Positions 35,547-45,813 are shown, counted from the first letter of the stretch. The stretch is 64,000 nt of DNA from Desulfosporosinus orientis DSM 765 (GCF_000235605.1 NC_016584.1:5395151-5459150), one strand, 5' to 3'. A program made the numbers and translations. The notes: generated from the letters alone by a model not told the origin.

Positions 35547-36305
35547 ATGGATTACGCACGATATATTGTGAATCCTGGAGATACAATCTATAAAATCGCC
35601 AAGGCTCACAATCTCGAAATGGCGGAGATCATTCATCTTAACCAATTAAAGCATCCTGATCGCATCTACGCAGGCCAAGTTTTGCTTCTTCCTATTCAAG
35701 ACGGCTATGTACCCGTTCCCGGACCGGCACCTGTTCAAATTCCCGAACCTACCTATACATATGCCGCATGGCTTTATGAGGCCTATGCAGGAAAGGATTC
35801 GGAATTGACAGCTATCACTACTTACCTTTATCAGGCCGTTATTTTAGACCGTCCGGAATTCGACGCCTTGCTGCGTCCTATCGCTTATGATGAAATGCGT
35901 CACTTGGAAAAACTCGCTTTGGCTTTGCGGTATTTAGGAGTTGACCCCAAATACGGGGCCTTAAGCAGAGGACACTGGATTGATTGGAGGTCTCGTTTTG
36001 TTGATTACACCTCCGACCTGTGCACCCTTCTGAACTCTAATATTGAGAATGAAGCTAAGGATCACCGGGAATATCTTGAACTGGCTGAAAAAATACCCAT
36101 CCCGGAAATTCAGTGTATCCTGACAGAAATGGCCGCTGACGAAGAACGCCACTACCATATGTTCTGTGAAGCGAAGCAGCAATTCTGCAGTGAATTTTCT
36201 CCGCCGCTGCCGCCACCTTGCTCACCCCCTCCAATCTACACCCCTGTTGACGAACCAGAACCAATAATTCCGATGCCCGGACCCCATGAAGGGGGGAGAG
36301 GTTAA
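35547..36305 (+). CDS. LysM domain fused to a ferritin-like (rubrerythrin-type) domain
   Basis: 252 residues. An N-terminal LysM (residues 5-49, YIVNPGDTIYKIAKAHNLEM...RIYAGQVLLLP) starts without a signal peptide, as in the spore coat protein SafA. A proline-rich linker leads to a four-helix ferritin-like domain (about 72-215). Candidate diiron ligands are Glu 86, Glu 116/His 119 (DEMRHLE), Glu 167 or 169 and Glu 199/His 202 (DEERHYHMF). The tail is proline-rich. A role on the spore surface, as a diiron peroxidase or oxidoreductase anchored by LysM, is an inference. GGAGGAG precedes the ATG. Confidence 0.8.
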   Translation: MDYARYIVNPGDTIYKIAKAHNLEMAEIIHLNQLKHPDRIYAGQVLLLPIQDGYVPVPGPAPVQIPEPTYTYAAWLYEAYAGKDSELTAITTYLYQAVILDRPEFDALLRPIAYDEMRHLEKLALALRYLGVDPKYGALSRGHWIDWRSRFVDYTSDLCTLLNSNIENEAKDHREYLELAEKIPIPEIQCILTEMAADEERHYHMFCEAKQQFCSEFSPPLPPPCSPPPIYTPVDEPEPIIPMPGPHEGGRG

Positions 36306-36397
36306 GAAATTACCTCTTTTCAGGCAGATTTTGATCCATTATACTAGAGGTACCGTAATTCAGAGCTACAACCAGGCATTCTGTACAAGAACAGAAA

Positions 36398-36426
36398 AGG
36401 TCGTTGCGTACTTTACGCAGCGACCT
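36398..36426. terminator. Hairpin between the LysM-ferritin and EamA genes
   Basis: AGGTCGTTGCGT and ACGCAGCGACCT are separated by a short loop. It may end the upstream transcript; the T tract is short. Confidence 0.55.
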
Positions 36427-36459
36427 ATATTTATGATTCGTTGAAGAGAGGTAATCACA

Positions 36460-37338
36460 TTGAAGCTAAACAAAAGCCACTGGGCGGATCTTTCCTTACT
36501 TTTAGTCACCTTCGTCTGGGGATCAACCTTTGTCATTGTCAAATGGGCTATCGCAGACCTTCCGCCTTTTCCTTTTTTAGCAGTCCGCTTTGCCTTAGCC
36601 TTTGTGAGTTTATTACCATTCCTCTGGTTCCAAAAAGCCCACCTCAATAAGACTTCTATACTCCAAGGAGCAGCTACAGGGATCTTTCTCTTTTCCGGCT
36701 ATGCCTGGCAAACCATCGGCTTGCAATATACGACCTCCTCAAATGCCGGTTTTATAACCGGACTTAGCGTTGTTATCGTCCCCGCTTTAGTCGCTGCCAC
36801 TACACGCAAACTACCCAGCCGCAGTTTACTACTGGGTGTCCTGTGTGCCTTAGCCGGACTGGGATTCCTCTCTTTAGGGAACGGCTTTCAGCTCAATAAT
36901 GGTGACCTGATGATTCTTATTTGCGCCATCAGCTTTGCACTGCAGATTTTTTTCGTGGGGCGTTATGCACCTCAGGCCAATGCCACAGTCTTAGCCAGCA
37001 TTCAGATTCTCACGGTGAGCCTTCTCAGCGGTTTTGCTTCCCTGCTTTTACCTCAGCCAACCATCTACTTCAGCTCCACTGCCTGGTACGCTTTGTTGGT
37101 TACGGCTATACCGGCGACGTCACTGGCGTTCTTTGTTCAGTCCAAAATGCAGCAGTTTACAACCCCTACCCATACAGCTCTTATTTTTTCAATGGAGCCG
37201 GTTTTCGCTGCCGTTTCAGCCTTTTTCCTGGCCGGTGAACTCTTAACTGCCAAAGGTTATTTTGGTGCAGCCTTAGTTCTTATCGGTATGCTGATTGCCG
37301 AATTTAGTGGATCGAAACACGAACAACTGTCACAATAA
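36460..37338 (+). CDS. EamA/DMT family transporter
   Basis: 292 residues, ten membrane segments in two EamA repeats (LLLVTFVWGSTFVIVKWAI... and LMILICAISFALQIFFVGRY...). Drug/metabolite transporters export amino acids or other small metabolites; the substrate is unknown. It starts at TTG eight bases after GAGAGG. Its 3' end overlaps the convergent exchanger gene by 35 bp. Confidence 0.9.
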   Translation: MKLNKSHWADLSLLLVTFVWGSTFVIVKWAIADLPPFPFLAVRFALAFVSLLPFLWFQKAHLNKTSILQGAATGIFLFSGYAWQTIGLQYTTSSNAGFITGLSVVIVPALVAATTRKLPSRSLLLGVLCALAGLGFLSLGNGFQLNNGDLMILICAISFALQIFFVGRYAPQANATVLASIQILTVSLLSGFASLLLPQPTIYFSSTAWYALLVTAIPATSLAFFVQSKMQQFTTPTHTALIFSMEPVFAAVSAFFLAGELLTAKGYFGAALVLIGMLIAEFSGSKHEQLSQ

Positions 37339-38302
37339 AGATGAAATAAAATACGCCTCCCATGAGCAACGTGGTTGGCAGGATTCCCCCCCGGCGCCGC
37401 AAGGAAATGTAAGGTATCATCGCCGCTCCTATAGCTAAGAGCGCGCTCCATAAGGCTAAGAAATCCAGTTTCCAGGAGGTAAGGGCTATGCCGATGGCTG
37501 GGATGACAGAACTTTGAAATACCATAGCCCCTGTTAAATTTCCCATGGCTAAGGTATCCTTGCCTTTCCGAATCCAAAGTACACTGTTAAATTTTTCCGG
37601 TAACTCTGTGGCTATGGGCGTGATAATTAAGGAAAGTACAAACACCGGAATGCCTATGGCCACGGCAATAGGCTGTACGGCATTGACGAAACGATCTGCC
37701 CCGACGATAATTGCCACTAAAGCCAGGGTAATTTGCAGCAAAATCATGCCCATGGTCGGGCTGCTCCTTCGCCTCTCCATGTAGAGGGGGGCTATTTGTT
37801 CGTGTTTGCAGTCATCTTTGCAATCACGCAAAGTTTGATAGACATAGATCATATAAGCTCCAACCAGTGCTACGGCCACTCCGTTCTTAGCCCCTTGCGT
37901 GGGTAAGAAGGATGCCAGAATGGCCATGGTATAAACAATCAGGAAAAACATTAAATCACGCTTTACGACTTTGGCCTCCAAATACAGCGGCCGGTTCTTG
38001 CGACGGAACAAAAGGGCCGAAAAACCCGTAATAAAAAAAGCCACCGTTGCTAACATAAAGGGAGCGCCAAGAATGGCTCCTATGCCAATGTCCGCCCCCT
38101 CGGTTCCCACTCCTCCGCCTAAAATAGCCATGATGGGAACCATGGTCTCAGGCAAAGCTGTTCCGACGGCTGCAAAAATACTCCCAACAGCCCCGTCGCC
38201 AAGCTTAAGGCGTTTTCCCAGCCACTCAATTCCGTTGGTAAAGGCTTCTGCACCGATTAATATGATCCCTAAACTTATGATCAGTAAGCCAATATCCCTC
38301 AA
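37304..38302 (-). CDS. Sodium/calcium exchanger family protein
   Basis: About 332 residues, ten to eleven membrane segments, of the CaCA family (YrbG-like). The two alpha repeats have GAEAFTNGIEWLGKRL...GSIFAAVGTALPETMV and GADRFVNAVQPIAVAIGIPVFVLSLIITPIATELPE. The central loop carries cysteines and histidines (CKDDCKHE), which might bind metal. The start is the TTG at 38302, five bases after GGGGGG; the longer frame starts with unlikely residues. Its 3' end overlaps eamA antisense. Confidence 0.9.
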   Translation of the reverse strand: MRDIGLLIISLGIILIGAEAFTNGIEWLGKRLKLGDGAVGSIFAAVGTALPETMVPIMAILGGGVGTEGADIGIGAILGAPFMLATVAFFITGFSALLFRRKNRPLYLEAKVVKRDLMFFLIVYTMAILASFLPTQGAKNGVAVALVGAYMIYVYQTLRDCKDDCKHEQIAPLYMERRRSSPTMGMILLQITLALVAIIVGADRFVNAVQPIAVAIGIPVFVLSLIITPIATELPEKFNSVLWIRKGKDTLAMGNLTGAMVFQSSVIPAIGIALTSWKLDFLALWSALLAIGAAMIPYISLRRRGGILPTTLLMGGVFYFIFIVTVVRVSIH

Positions 38303-38408
38303 TTGATCCCCCCCTTCCTTCACTGCCGAGGGTCTCCCCACTTCCCCATTGATGAGATAAAATCTCACATTATAACTATACGAGAGTGAGATTGTTTTAT
38401 GATAAAAC

Positions 38409-38441
38409 AAGCCGGGAATTCACAAATTGAATTCCCGGCTT
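38409..38441 (-). terminator. Terminator after ysxC
   Basis: The perfect 13-bp arms AAGCCGGGAATTC and GAATTCCCGGCTT lie at the ysxC stop and are followed by GTTTTAT on the minus strand. Confidence 0.8.
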
Positions 38442-39041
38442 CTACACTTCTTCTATCCCTAGAATTTCTTCAATGGCCTCATTCAGTTCTTTTTTACCAA
38501 CACCAGACTGGGAGGAGAAAGGGAGGATCAAGGATACATCGGGGATTTCCAAATCCTTGGCTATCACTTTTAAATGTTTAAGCCACTGTCCACGGGCGAT
38601 TTTGTCGGCTTTCGTTGCCACCACCATGGTTGGTACCTGCTTAACCCGCAGCCATTCATGCATTTCCCGGTCCTCCACACTTGGAGCATGCCGGATATCT
38701 ACGATTTGAATAACTGCCCGCAGTTGTTCGCGCTTTTTAAGGTAATTCTCCATCATGGGTCCCCACTGGGCATTAACGGTCTTAGCAACTTTGGCATAAC
38801 CATAGCCCGGCAAGTCCACTAAAAACCAAGCATCATTAACCCTATAAAAATTTAAGGTTTGGGTTTTTCCCGGGGTATTTCCTGTGCGGGCAAGATTTCG
38901 GCGGCCTAAAAAACTATTAATCAAGGAGGACTTGCCTACGTTGGATCGCCCGGCCATGGCTATTTCCGGCAAACCATCCGTAGGATACTGCTCATATTTT
39001 ACCGCAGAAGCTGTATACTCTGCCTTTTTTACAACAATCAA
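38442..39041 (-). CDS. ysxC: Ribosome biogenesis GTP-binding protein YsxC/EngB
   Basis: 199 residues. A TrmE-Era-type GTPase needed for 50S assembly. G1 AGRSNVGKSSLI, G3 DLPGYG and G4 TKADK are intact. It starts at TTG after AGGAAGAG. In many Firmicutes it follows lon, as here, although 730 bp of palindromic DNA separates them. Confidence 0.95.
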   Translation of the reverse strand: MIVVKKAEYTASAVKYEQYPTDGLPEIAMAGRSNVGKSSLINSFLGRRNLARTGNTPGKTQTLNFYRVNDAWFLVDLPGYGYAKVAKTVNAQWGPMMENYLKKREQLRAVIQIVDIRHAPSVEDREMHEWLRVKQVPTMVVATKADKIARGQWLKHLKVIAKDLEIPDVSLILPFSSQSGVGKKELNEAIEEILGIEEV

Positions 39042-39157
39042 TTTTCTCTTCCTTTCAATCTAGGCCTATGGATCCTTTAGTATGTTCTTTGGTATTATCA
39101 GAATAACCTGCCATGCCGCGTCTCAGCACCTGCAGATGATGAAGATGAGGGCTCCCG

Positions 39158-39359
39158 GGGTCGGGCAGCTTCGCCACATCCGCTTACCCAGCATTCCGAG
39201 GCTCGCCCACTCGCCAGCGAGGGAGCTACACCAAACCTCCGGGTAATACCTGAAGTGAACCACTGGCTCCGCTAACCCTCGCCAGCTTTGTGGGCTTTAC
39301 CGCCTCTCCATGCAATGGGTTCACTCCTGTGGACGAAGCTGCCCTTTGCTTTTGGGTCC
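39158..39359 (+). repeat. R-family intergenic repeat (R-d)
   Basis: A 202-bp R copy in the 726-bp gap between ysxC and lon. It has the full block order, ending GGACGAAGCTGCCC-TTTGCTTTTGGGTCC. Its ends (GGGCAGCTTCG/CGAAGCTGCCC) match each other and differ from R-b and R-c, showing paired change. Confidence 0.85.
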
Positions 39360-39461
39360 ACGGATTCTTTTGATGCGTGGTTTTGAGTCTTTTTCAGAGA
39401 TTCCGCGAAACCTAACCCGAGCCCCCCAAAGTTCAGCTTCCGCTCCCAATAAACTGCAGAA

Positions 39462-39643
39462 GGAGCGCTTTTTCAGCTAAGCGGATGCGTTAGTGGAGCC
39501 ACGGTAAGGCGAGCGCCGACGGTTCGCGTCCCCGTAGCGCGCCGCAGGTTCACATGCAGGAATACCCAGAGGTTCGGACGCGCTCGCGAACCGTCCAGCG
39601 AGGCAGCGGCGGAACTCGCAGACGCGTGCTGTAAAAGCGCTCC
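39462..39643. repeat. Large GC-rich palindrome upstream of ysxC
   Basis: Outer arms GGAGCGCTTTTTCAGC (39462) and GCTGTAAAAGCGCTCC (to 39643). Inside are paired GACGGTTCGCG and CGCGAACCGTC. It is a non-coding nested palindrome of about 180 bp and does not share blocks with R. The remaining sequence to lon (39644-39767) shows nothing recognisable. Confidence 0.75.
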
Positions 39644-39767
39644 GCCCCAGAGCCAGATAGAAGACCGGCCCCTATCAGGATGGTTTTTTCAATGCAGAAG
39701 AGACGCAAGAGGACAGCTTGGGTTGGCTCCGCCGGCTGCCCTCTCGCCTGGTTATCTCTTTCGATCT

Positions 39768-42188
39768 TTAGCAAGTTGTTGTCCGTTCGTCCTGCCCGGG
39801 ATCCGAATCCTGAATTCCGCTTGGTGAGTAGACGGAATGGACTGGAACATCTTCCTGAACTTTATCTGAGTGCGCAATGGGTAAAAGGGCTAGTTTAAGC
39901 ACTTCTTCAATGCGGCTGACGAAATGGAACTCCAAGACTTTGCGGACATTTTCAGGGATTTCTTCAAAGTCCTTGCGGTTTTCCTCTGGGAGTACCACTA
40001 CTTTGATTCCAGCCCGGTGAGCCGCTAATACCTTTTCCTTGACTCCGCCAATGGGCAGTACATTCCCGCGCAAGGTGATCTCCCCGGTCATGGCCAGATC
40101 AGAGCGGACATAACGCTTGGCGATGGCCGAGGCCATGGCCGTGGCCATGGTAATCCCTGCCGAAGGTCCATCTTTCGGAGTAGCACCTTCAGGAACATGA
40201 ATGTGCAGGTCCGTTCGGTCATAAAAATCTTCTTCAATACCCAGCTGAGAAGCGTAGGCCCTGATAAAGGTCCAGGCTGCTTGAGCGGATTCCTTCATGA
40301 CATCCCCTAATTGACCTGTTAAGGTCAGTCTGCCTTTTCCCGGCAGGGGGGTTACTTCTACTGTGAGAACGACCCCGCCTACTTCCGTAAAGGCCAGTCC
40401 GGTTACTGCCCCGATTTCAGGCGCTTTGGCAGCTGTTTGGAAATGATAACGAGGAGCTCCCAAAGTTGACTCCAGGTCCTCAGCTGTTAAGGTATGGGGT
40501 TCCCATTCTTCTTTTACCCAGCGGACAGCAATTTTACGGCAGAGGTTGGCAACTTGTCTCTCCAGTCCCCGCACTCCTGATTCTCTGGTATAGCCCTGAA
40601 CCAGTTTGAGTAAGATGTCATCCTCCAGGGTAAAGACTTCCTTGCTGAGCCCATGGGCCTCCAACTGTTTAGGCACCAGGTATTTGCTGGCGATATTGAC
40701 CTTTTCATCCTCTGTATAGCCGCTGAGGGTTATGACTTCCATCCGGTCTAAGAGGGGACGAGGAATGGTGTGCAAGGTGTTAGCTGTCAGTACAAATAAG
40801 GTCTGAGATAAATCAAAGGGGAGTTCTAAATAATGATCCGTGAAGGTGCTGTTTTGTTCGGGATCGAGAACTTCCAACAGCGCGGATGCCGGATCCCCGC
40901 GAAAATCCGAGGTCATTTTGTCAATTTCATCGAGAAGGAAAACAGAATTTTTGGTTCCTGCTGTACGAACCCCTTGAATAATCCTGCCAGGCAAGGCCCC
41001 GATGTAAGTACGGCGATGTCCTCTGATTTCCGCTTCATCCCGCAAACCGCCTAAGGACATACGCACAAATTTGCGGTTTAAGGATCGTGAAATTGATTTT
41101 GCTAAGGATGTTTTTCCTACTCCCGGCGGTCCTACTAAACATAAAATCGGGCTTTTCATTTTGGGAGTCAGCTTGCGGATGGCTAAGAATTCAAGAATAC
41201 GCTCTTTGACTTTTTCTAATCCGTAGTGGTCCTCATTGAGGATTTCTTCGGCTTTAATTAAATCAATTTTGTCTCTGGTGGTTTTGTTCCAAGGCAGCAC
41301 CAATAACCAATCCAAATAAGTACGAACTACCGTGCCCTCTGCTGAAGCCGGAGGCATTTTTTCCAAACGGTCTATCTCTTTTAAGGCTTTTTCTTCAGCT
41401 TCTTTCGGCAGCTTCGCTTTTGCTACTTTCTCCCGGTATTCATCGGCTTCAGCTTGACGCTCGTCCTTATCTCCCAGCTCTTTCTGAATCGCCTTCATTT
41501 GTTCCCGCAGATAATACTCTTTTTGAGCTTTATCCATTTGCTTGCGCACTCTTTGTCCTATGCGCCGCTCTAACTCCAGGAGCTCAATTTCCCGCATGAT
41601 CAATTCTGTCAAACGTTCTAAGCGCAGTTCGATGGACATGGCCTCTAAAATGGTCTGTTTATCAGGCACTTTTAAGTTAAGATGGGATGCCACAATATCT
41701 GCCAAGCGGCCGGGCTCTTCCACAGCTAAGACTGTACCAATGGTTTCTAAGGGCACCCGTTTGCCTAACTTGGCATATTCCTCAAACTGATGAGTCATGC
41801 CCCGGATTAAAGTTTCCAGTTCCGGTGTCATAGCTCTCTTTTCCTCTGCCAGCTCTTCGATACGCACCTCAAAATACTCATCTTCCTGCAAGTATTCCAG
41901 AATGCGGCCACGGGTAATTCCTTCAACTAAAATCCGCATAGTGCCGCCGGGGAGTTTTAAGAGCTGCTTAATTTCGGCAATGGTCCCGATTTCATATAAA
42001 TCATCAGGGTTGGGCGAATCAATTTCTGTCTCCTTTTGAGAGGTCAAAAGTATTATCCGATCATCAAGCATGGCTTTTTCAATGGCGGCCATTGACCGTT
42101 CCCGGCCAACGTCGAGATGGATAACCATATACGGAAAAACAAGAATCCCACGTAACGGGAGTAATGGTAGTTCACGCTCTTTTGTCAC
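39768..42188 (-). CDS. lon: ATP-dependent protease Lon (LonA)
   Basis: 806 residues. N-terminal LAN substrate domain ([26 protein letters not shown]), coiled coil, AAA+ module with Walker [14 protein letters not shown] and Walker [11 protein letters not shown], and the C-terminal Ser-Lys protease with GPSAGIT (catalytic Ser) and the later Lys in [14 protein letters not shown]. It degrades damaged and regulatory proteins. It starts at GTG after GGGGGG and is 78 bp downstream of lonB across a terminator. Confidence 0.96.
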   Translation of the reverse strand: MTKERELPLLPLRGILVFPYMVIHLDVGRERSMAAIEKAMLDDRIILLTSQKETEIDSPNPDDLYEIGTIAEIKQLLKLPGGTMRILVEGITRGRILEYLQEDEYFEVRIEELAEEKRAMTPELETLIRGMTHQFEEYAKLGKRVPLETIGTVLAVEEPGRLADIVASHLNLKVPDKQTILEAMSIELRLERLTELIMREIELLELERRIGQRVRKQMDKAQKEYYLREQMKAIQKELGDKDERQAEADEYREKVAKAKLPKEAEEKALKEIDRLEKMPPASAEGTVVRTYLDWLLVLPWNKTTRDKIDLIKAEEILNEDHYGLEKVKERILEFLAIRKLTPKMKSPILCLVGPPGVGKTSLAKSISRSLNRKFVRMSLGGLRDEAEIRGHRRTYIGALPGRIIQGVRTAGTKNSVFLLDEIDKMTSDFRGDPASALLEVLDPEQNSTFTDHYLELPFDLSQTLFVLTANTLHTIPRPLLDRMEVITLSGYTEDEKVNIASKYLVPKQLEAHGLSKEVFTLEDDILLKLVQGYTRESGVRGLERQVANLCRKIAVRWVKEEWEPHTLTAEDLESTLGAPRYHFQTAAKAPEIGAVTGLAFTEVGGVVLTVEVTPLPGKGRLTLTGQLGDVMKESAQAAWTFIRAYASQLGIEEDFYDRTDLHIHVPEGATPKDGPSAGITMATAMASAIAKRYVRSDLAMTGEITLRGNVLPIGGVKEKVLAAHRAGIKVVVLPEENRKDFEEIPENVRKVLEFHFVSRIEEVLKLALLPIAHSDKVQEDVPVHSVYSPSGIQDSDPGQDERTTTC

Positions 42189-42216
42189 TTATATCCCCCC
42201 ATTTTAGAAAACTCTT

Positions 42217-42244
42217 GAAAAAAAGACACACTACAGCTAGTGTG
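42217..42244 (-). terminator. Terminator after lonB
   Basis: CACACTA-GCTG-TAGTGTG on the minus strand is followed by seven T residues. It separates lonB from lon. Confidence 0.8.
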
Positions 42245-42266
42245 CCAAACTTATTCTTCAACTATT

Positions 42267-44015
42267 CTAACATGTTTTACCCTGATCAGGCAAATTTGCA
42301 ACAATGTTTGTTACCGCTTTATTAACGGCTCCAAAATCCAGACGGCTCAATACTTCTTCCAAAGGCGGCCTGGTTTCCACTTTTTCTAAGGTTATGTTTG
42401 GAACTAAGGCCAGCTCCAAAACTTGAGAAAGTTCTTCTACGGTAATGATTTCAATCTCATCTTTTAACTCATGAAATCGTTCCTGCCAATTCTCTTTAGG
42501 AATTAAAACCCGCTTGCAGCCTGCTTGCTTGGCAGCTTCGATCTTGGCGGCAACCCCTCCGATCGGTTTCACCCGGCCGCGAATGGATAGTTCGCCGGTC
42601 ATGGCCAGATAATTATCCACCTTTTGCTGGCGAATAGCTGAGATGGTAGCAGTGGCAATGGCAATTCCCGCTGATGGCCCGTCCACAGGCCCGCCGCCGG
42701 GAAAGTTGACATGTAGGTCATAATTTTTGGGCTCGATTCCCATTTGCCGCCGCAAAACCGTTAAGACGTTTTCCACAGAACTTCGGGCCGTACTTTTGCG
42801 GCGATATTTTTTACCGGCATCTCCTTGTTCTTCTTCCTCCACAATTCCCGTCACAAGCAGTTCCCCGGTACCTGGTGCGACAGGAAGAGCCGTTACCTCC
42901 AGCTCCAAAAGTCTGCCCATATTTGGTCCGTAAACAGCTAGTCCGTTCACCAGGCCAACACTTGGCTCTACAGGTACTTTTTTATCCGGACGAGGAGTAT
43001 ATTGTCCTGTTGCCACGACCCACTCCACAATTTCCACATTGACTTCCGACAATCCATCTGTCAAGGCTACTCCGGCGGCGAGTTGTACCATGTTTACCGT
43101 TTCACGGCCATTGGTTGCAAACTGTTTGATAACATCCAGAGCTGCTGGGGTCATGGGGATTTCCATCTTGCCTGCTGCGACTTTGGCTATTTCAGCGATT
43201 TCATCGGGTAGCAAAGCTCGGAAATATACCTCCATGCACCTGGAACGGATGGCCGGCGGGATTTGATCCGGACTGCGAGTAGTGGCCCCGACAAGGCGAA
43301 AATCTGCCGGCAGGCCGTTTTGGAAAATATCATGGATATGCTGAGGAATATTAAAATCTTCAGAACTATAGTAGGCGCTCTCCAGAGTCACCTTGCGATC
43401 TTCTAAAACCTTCAGGAGCTTGTTAATTTGAATAGGATGAAGTTCACCGATTTCATCAATAAAGAGAATTCCGCCGTGGGCTTTGGTTACGGCGCCTTGT
43501 TTTGGCTGAGGAATTCCAGCCATGCCCATGGCTCCTGCTCCTTGATAAATGGGATCGTGAACAGACCCAATCAATGGATCGGCAATTCCCCGTTCATCAA
43601 ACCGCGCAGTTGCCCCATCGATTTCTGTAAAGTGAGCGCTTTCTTTAAAGGGGGACAGGGGATTTTTTTTGGCTTCTTCTAAAATCAGGCGAGCCGCGGC
43701 GGTTTTGCCTACCCCAGGCGGGCCATAGATCAAGACATGTTGCGGGTTGGGACCGCATAAAGCAGCTCGTAAAGCTTTGATTCCCTCTTTTTGGCCAATA
43801 ATCTCATCGAAATGGACCGGCCGGGTCTTTTCGGATAAAGGGGTGCTCAAAGCGATTTTTCGCATGGTTTGAAGTTTTTCCAGCTCCTTACGGGATTCTC
43901 GTTCAACTGAGATTTTATTTCCCTGCTGGGATTTGAGCATTCCCCAAAAATAAAGCCCAATCACAACAGCAAATACTAGCTGAACGACCATAACTATTCC
44001 GCTGAGTCCATTCAT
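42267..44015 (-). CDS. lonB: Sporulation-type ATP-dependent protease LonB
   Basis: 582 residues. An N-terminal membrane segment (about 4-24) replaces the LAN domain. The AAA+ part has [12 protein letters not shown] and GGILFIDEIGELH, and the Lon protease domain has GPSAGIAIATATI (catalytic Ser) and IGGVAAKIEAAKQAG. LonB in Bacillus is expressed in the forespore under sigma-F. Its place directly upstream of lon matches Bacillus and Clostridia. Confidence 0.92.
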   Translation of the reverse strand: MNGLSGIVMVVQLVFAVVIGLYFWGMLKSQQGNKISVERESRKELEKLQTMRKIALSTPLSEKTRPVHFDEIIGQKEGIKALRAALCGPNPQHVLIYGPPGVGKTAAARLILEEAKKNPLSPFKESAHFTEIDGATARFDERGIADPLIGSVHDPIYQGAGAMGMAGIPQPKQGAVTKAHGGILFIDEIGELHPIQINKLLKVLEDRKVTLESAYYSSEDFNIPQHIHDIFQNGLPADFRLVGATTRSPDQIPPAIRSRCMEVYFRALLPDEIAEIAKVAAGKMEIPMTPAALDVIKQFATNGRETVNMVQLAAGVALTDGLSEVNVEIVEWVVATGQYTPRPDKKVPVEPSVGLVNGLAVYGPNMGRLLELEVTALPVAPGTGELLVTGIVEEEEQGDAGKKYRRKSTARSSVENVLTVLRRQMGIEPKNYDLHVNFPGGGPVDGPSAGIAIATATISAIRQQKVDNYLAMTGELSIRGRVKPIGGVAAKIEAAKQAGCKRVLIPKENWQERFHELKDEIEIITVEELSQVLELALVPNITLEKVETRPPLEEVLSRLDFGAVNKAVTNIVANLPDQGKTC

Positions 44016-44122
44016 GCACTACATTCCCTCCTAGCAATCTCTCTAAGGTAGTATTGCCATAAAGTGGAGAAAAAACCCTTACTCAGCGGTTTATTAATGA
44101 TAGTGAACAAAAAAGAGTCTCT

Positions 44123-44373
44123 GGGGTCGGGCAGTTTATCAAAGAAAGTAAAAGATATAAGACTATTTGGATCCGTTGCTAAGGGTACGGATACTACTGA
44201 ATCAGATATTGATATTTTGATTTTAGTTGAAAGTGACGATAGAAGAATCGTTATTTCGCCTACGGTCTAATGCGGACTATGATGACTTCAAGACATTTAC
44301 CTATGAAGACTGCATTATAGCCAAGGAGCAGGCTCAGGAAATCATTTCTGAGATAAAAGCATTTCTTAATTAA
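44123..44373 (+). pseudogene. Remnant of a MNT-type nucleotidyltransferase gene next to an R-element fragment
   Basis: The frame from about 44130 encodes KVKDIRLFGSVAKGTDTTESDIDILILVESDDRR, the GSx10DxD core of minimal nucleotidyltransferases (partners of HEPN proteins in toxin-antitoxin loci). It then breaks after RRI and ends. About 30 bp later another frame continues with DDFKTFTYEDCIIAKEQAQEIISEIKAFLN, which looks like the C-terminus of the same protein; the middle is deleted. The first bases (GGGGTCGGGCAG, 44123-44134) match the start of an R repeat. It lies in the 490-bp gap between lonB and clpX. Not functional. Confidence 0.75.
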
Positions 44374-44414
44374 GCTTGCTGTCTGGAAGCTAAGGGACAC
44401 CGACATAAATTTTA

Positions 44415-44455
44415 AAAAACACCGATGAAGCATTTGTATACTTCACCGGTGTTTT
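44415..44455 (-). terminator. Terminator after clpX
   Basis: AAAACACCGGTGAAG pairs with CTTCATCGGTGTTTT on the minus strand, followed by TTAAAATTT. It lies 50 bp beyond the clpX stop. Confidence 0.8.
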
Positions 44456-44503
44456 AATTTCGTCATCAATAATTAAGTTAACTTGACTAATGTCAAATTG
44501 CCT

Positions 44504-45769
44504 CTACGCCGATTCTTCTTTCTTACCCTTTTTAACTTTATCCGCCATCACCAACAGAGGTTCTTCTTTCTTCATGACAACCTCCGGGGTAACCACACAT
44601 TTCATAACGTCATTGCGGGAGGGCAGATCATACATGACGTTGAGCATGAGATCCTCAAGGATTGACCTTAATCCCCGTGCTCCTGTGTTTCTGCGGATGG
44701 CCTCGGCAGCAATGGTGGTGAGAGTTGCGTCTTTAAACTCCAAGGTGACACCGTCAAGCTCCATAAGCTTTTGGTATTGTTTGACCAAAGCATTCTTAGG
44801 CTCTGTCAAAATTCGAACTAAAGCCGCTTCGTCAAGAGCTTCAAGGGTTACAATGACCGGTAAGCGCCCAACAAATTCCGGGATCAGTCCATACTTTTGC
44901 AGATCGCTAGGTAGGATTCCTTTGAGGATTTCACCAACATTTAAATTGACCTTATTGGGAATGGCTGCCCCAAAGCCCATGGTCTTCTCGCCAACTCGGT
45001 TTTGGATGATTTTTTCAATCCCATCAAAAGCTCCGCCGACAATAAAGAGTATATTGGTAGTATCCAACTGAATGAATTCTTGATGCGGATGTTTGCGGCC
45101 GCCTTGGGGAGGTACGCTGGCAACAGTGCCTTCAAGAATTTTCAGGAGGGCCTGCTGAACTCCTTCGCCGGAGACATCACGAGTAATAGAAGGGTTCTCT
45201 GACTTTCTGGCTATTTTATCGATTTCATCGATATAGACAATTCCTTTTTCTGCTTTTTCTACATCGTAGTCAGCAGCTTGAATTAATTTTAAGAGAATAT
45301 TTTCGACATCCTCACCGACATAACCTGCTTCGGTTAAGGAAGTAGCATCCGCGATTGCAAAGGGAACATTAAGGACTTTAGCCAACGTTGAGGCCAGCAA
45401 AGTTTTTCCTGAACCTGTAGGTCCAAGCATGATAATGTTTGATTTTTGCAATTCAACATCATCAATTTTCATGCCCAAGTTAATTCGCTTGTAATGATTG
45501 TAGACAGCAACGGAGAGTGCTTTTTTGGCATCCTCTTGACCAATGACGTATTGATCAATGATCGCCCGAATTTCTTTAGGTTTCAAAATATCCCCTATCT
45601 CAACCCCTAAGTCATCCGTCAACTCTTCCTCAATGATTTCATTACAAAGTTCAATGCATTCATCACAAATATAAACTCCTGGACCAGCAACTAATTTTTT
45701 GACTTGCTCCTGAGTCTTACCGCAAAATGAACACTTGAGTTGATTTTTGTCTTCGGTGTACTTTGCCAT
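44504..45769 (-). CDS. clpX: ATP-dependent Clp protease ATP-binding subunit ClpX
   Basis: 421 residues. The AAA+ unfoldase of ClpXP. N-terminal zinc domain ([26 protein letters not shown]), Walker A GPTGSGKT, Walker [11 protein letters not shown], pore loop GYVGED, the ClpP-binding IGF-type loop (KTMGFGA) and sensor 2 [10 protein letters not shown]. It lies 45 bp downstream of the trigger factor gene with no clpP between them. Confidence 0.97.
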   Translation of the reverse strand: MAKYTEDKNQLKCSFCGKTQEQVKKLVAGPGVYICDECIELCNEIIEEELTDDLGVEIGDILKPKEIRAIIDQYVIGQEDAKKALSVAVYNHYKRINLGMKIDDVELQKSNIIMLGPTGSGKTLLASTLAKVLNVPFAIADATSLTEAGYVGEDVENILLKLIQAADYDVEKAEKGIVYIDEIDKIARKSENPSITRDVSGEGVQQALLKILEGTVASVPPQGGRKHPHQEFIQLDTTNILFIVGGAFDGIEKIIQNRVGEKTMGFGAAIPNKVNLNVGEILKGILPSDLQKYGLIPEFVGRLPVIVTLEALDEAALVRILTEPKNALVKQYQKLMELDGVTLEFKDATLTTIAAEAIRRNTGARGLRSILEDLMLNVMYDLPSRNDVMKCVVTPEVVMKKEEPLLVMADKVKKGKKEESA

Positions 45770-45813
45770 CCTCTCACCTCTATACCTCAGAATTTCCCCT
45801 AAGGCGTTGGGTT

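Noticed and set aside
39601-39640. tRNA-Leu-like D-arm sequence (GGCGGAACTCGCAGACGCG)
   Set aside because: The match to a leucine tRNA D region is striking, but there is no acceptor stem, T arm or anticodon loop around it; it is part of the large palindrome.
44064-44270. 68-codon ORF taken as an intact nucleotidyltransferase
   Set aside because: Only the N-terminal core is present, the remainder continues in another frame after a deletion, and the first residues come from unrelated sequence.
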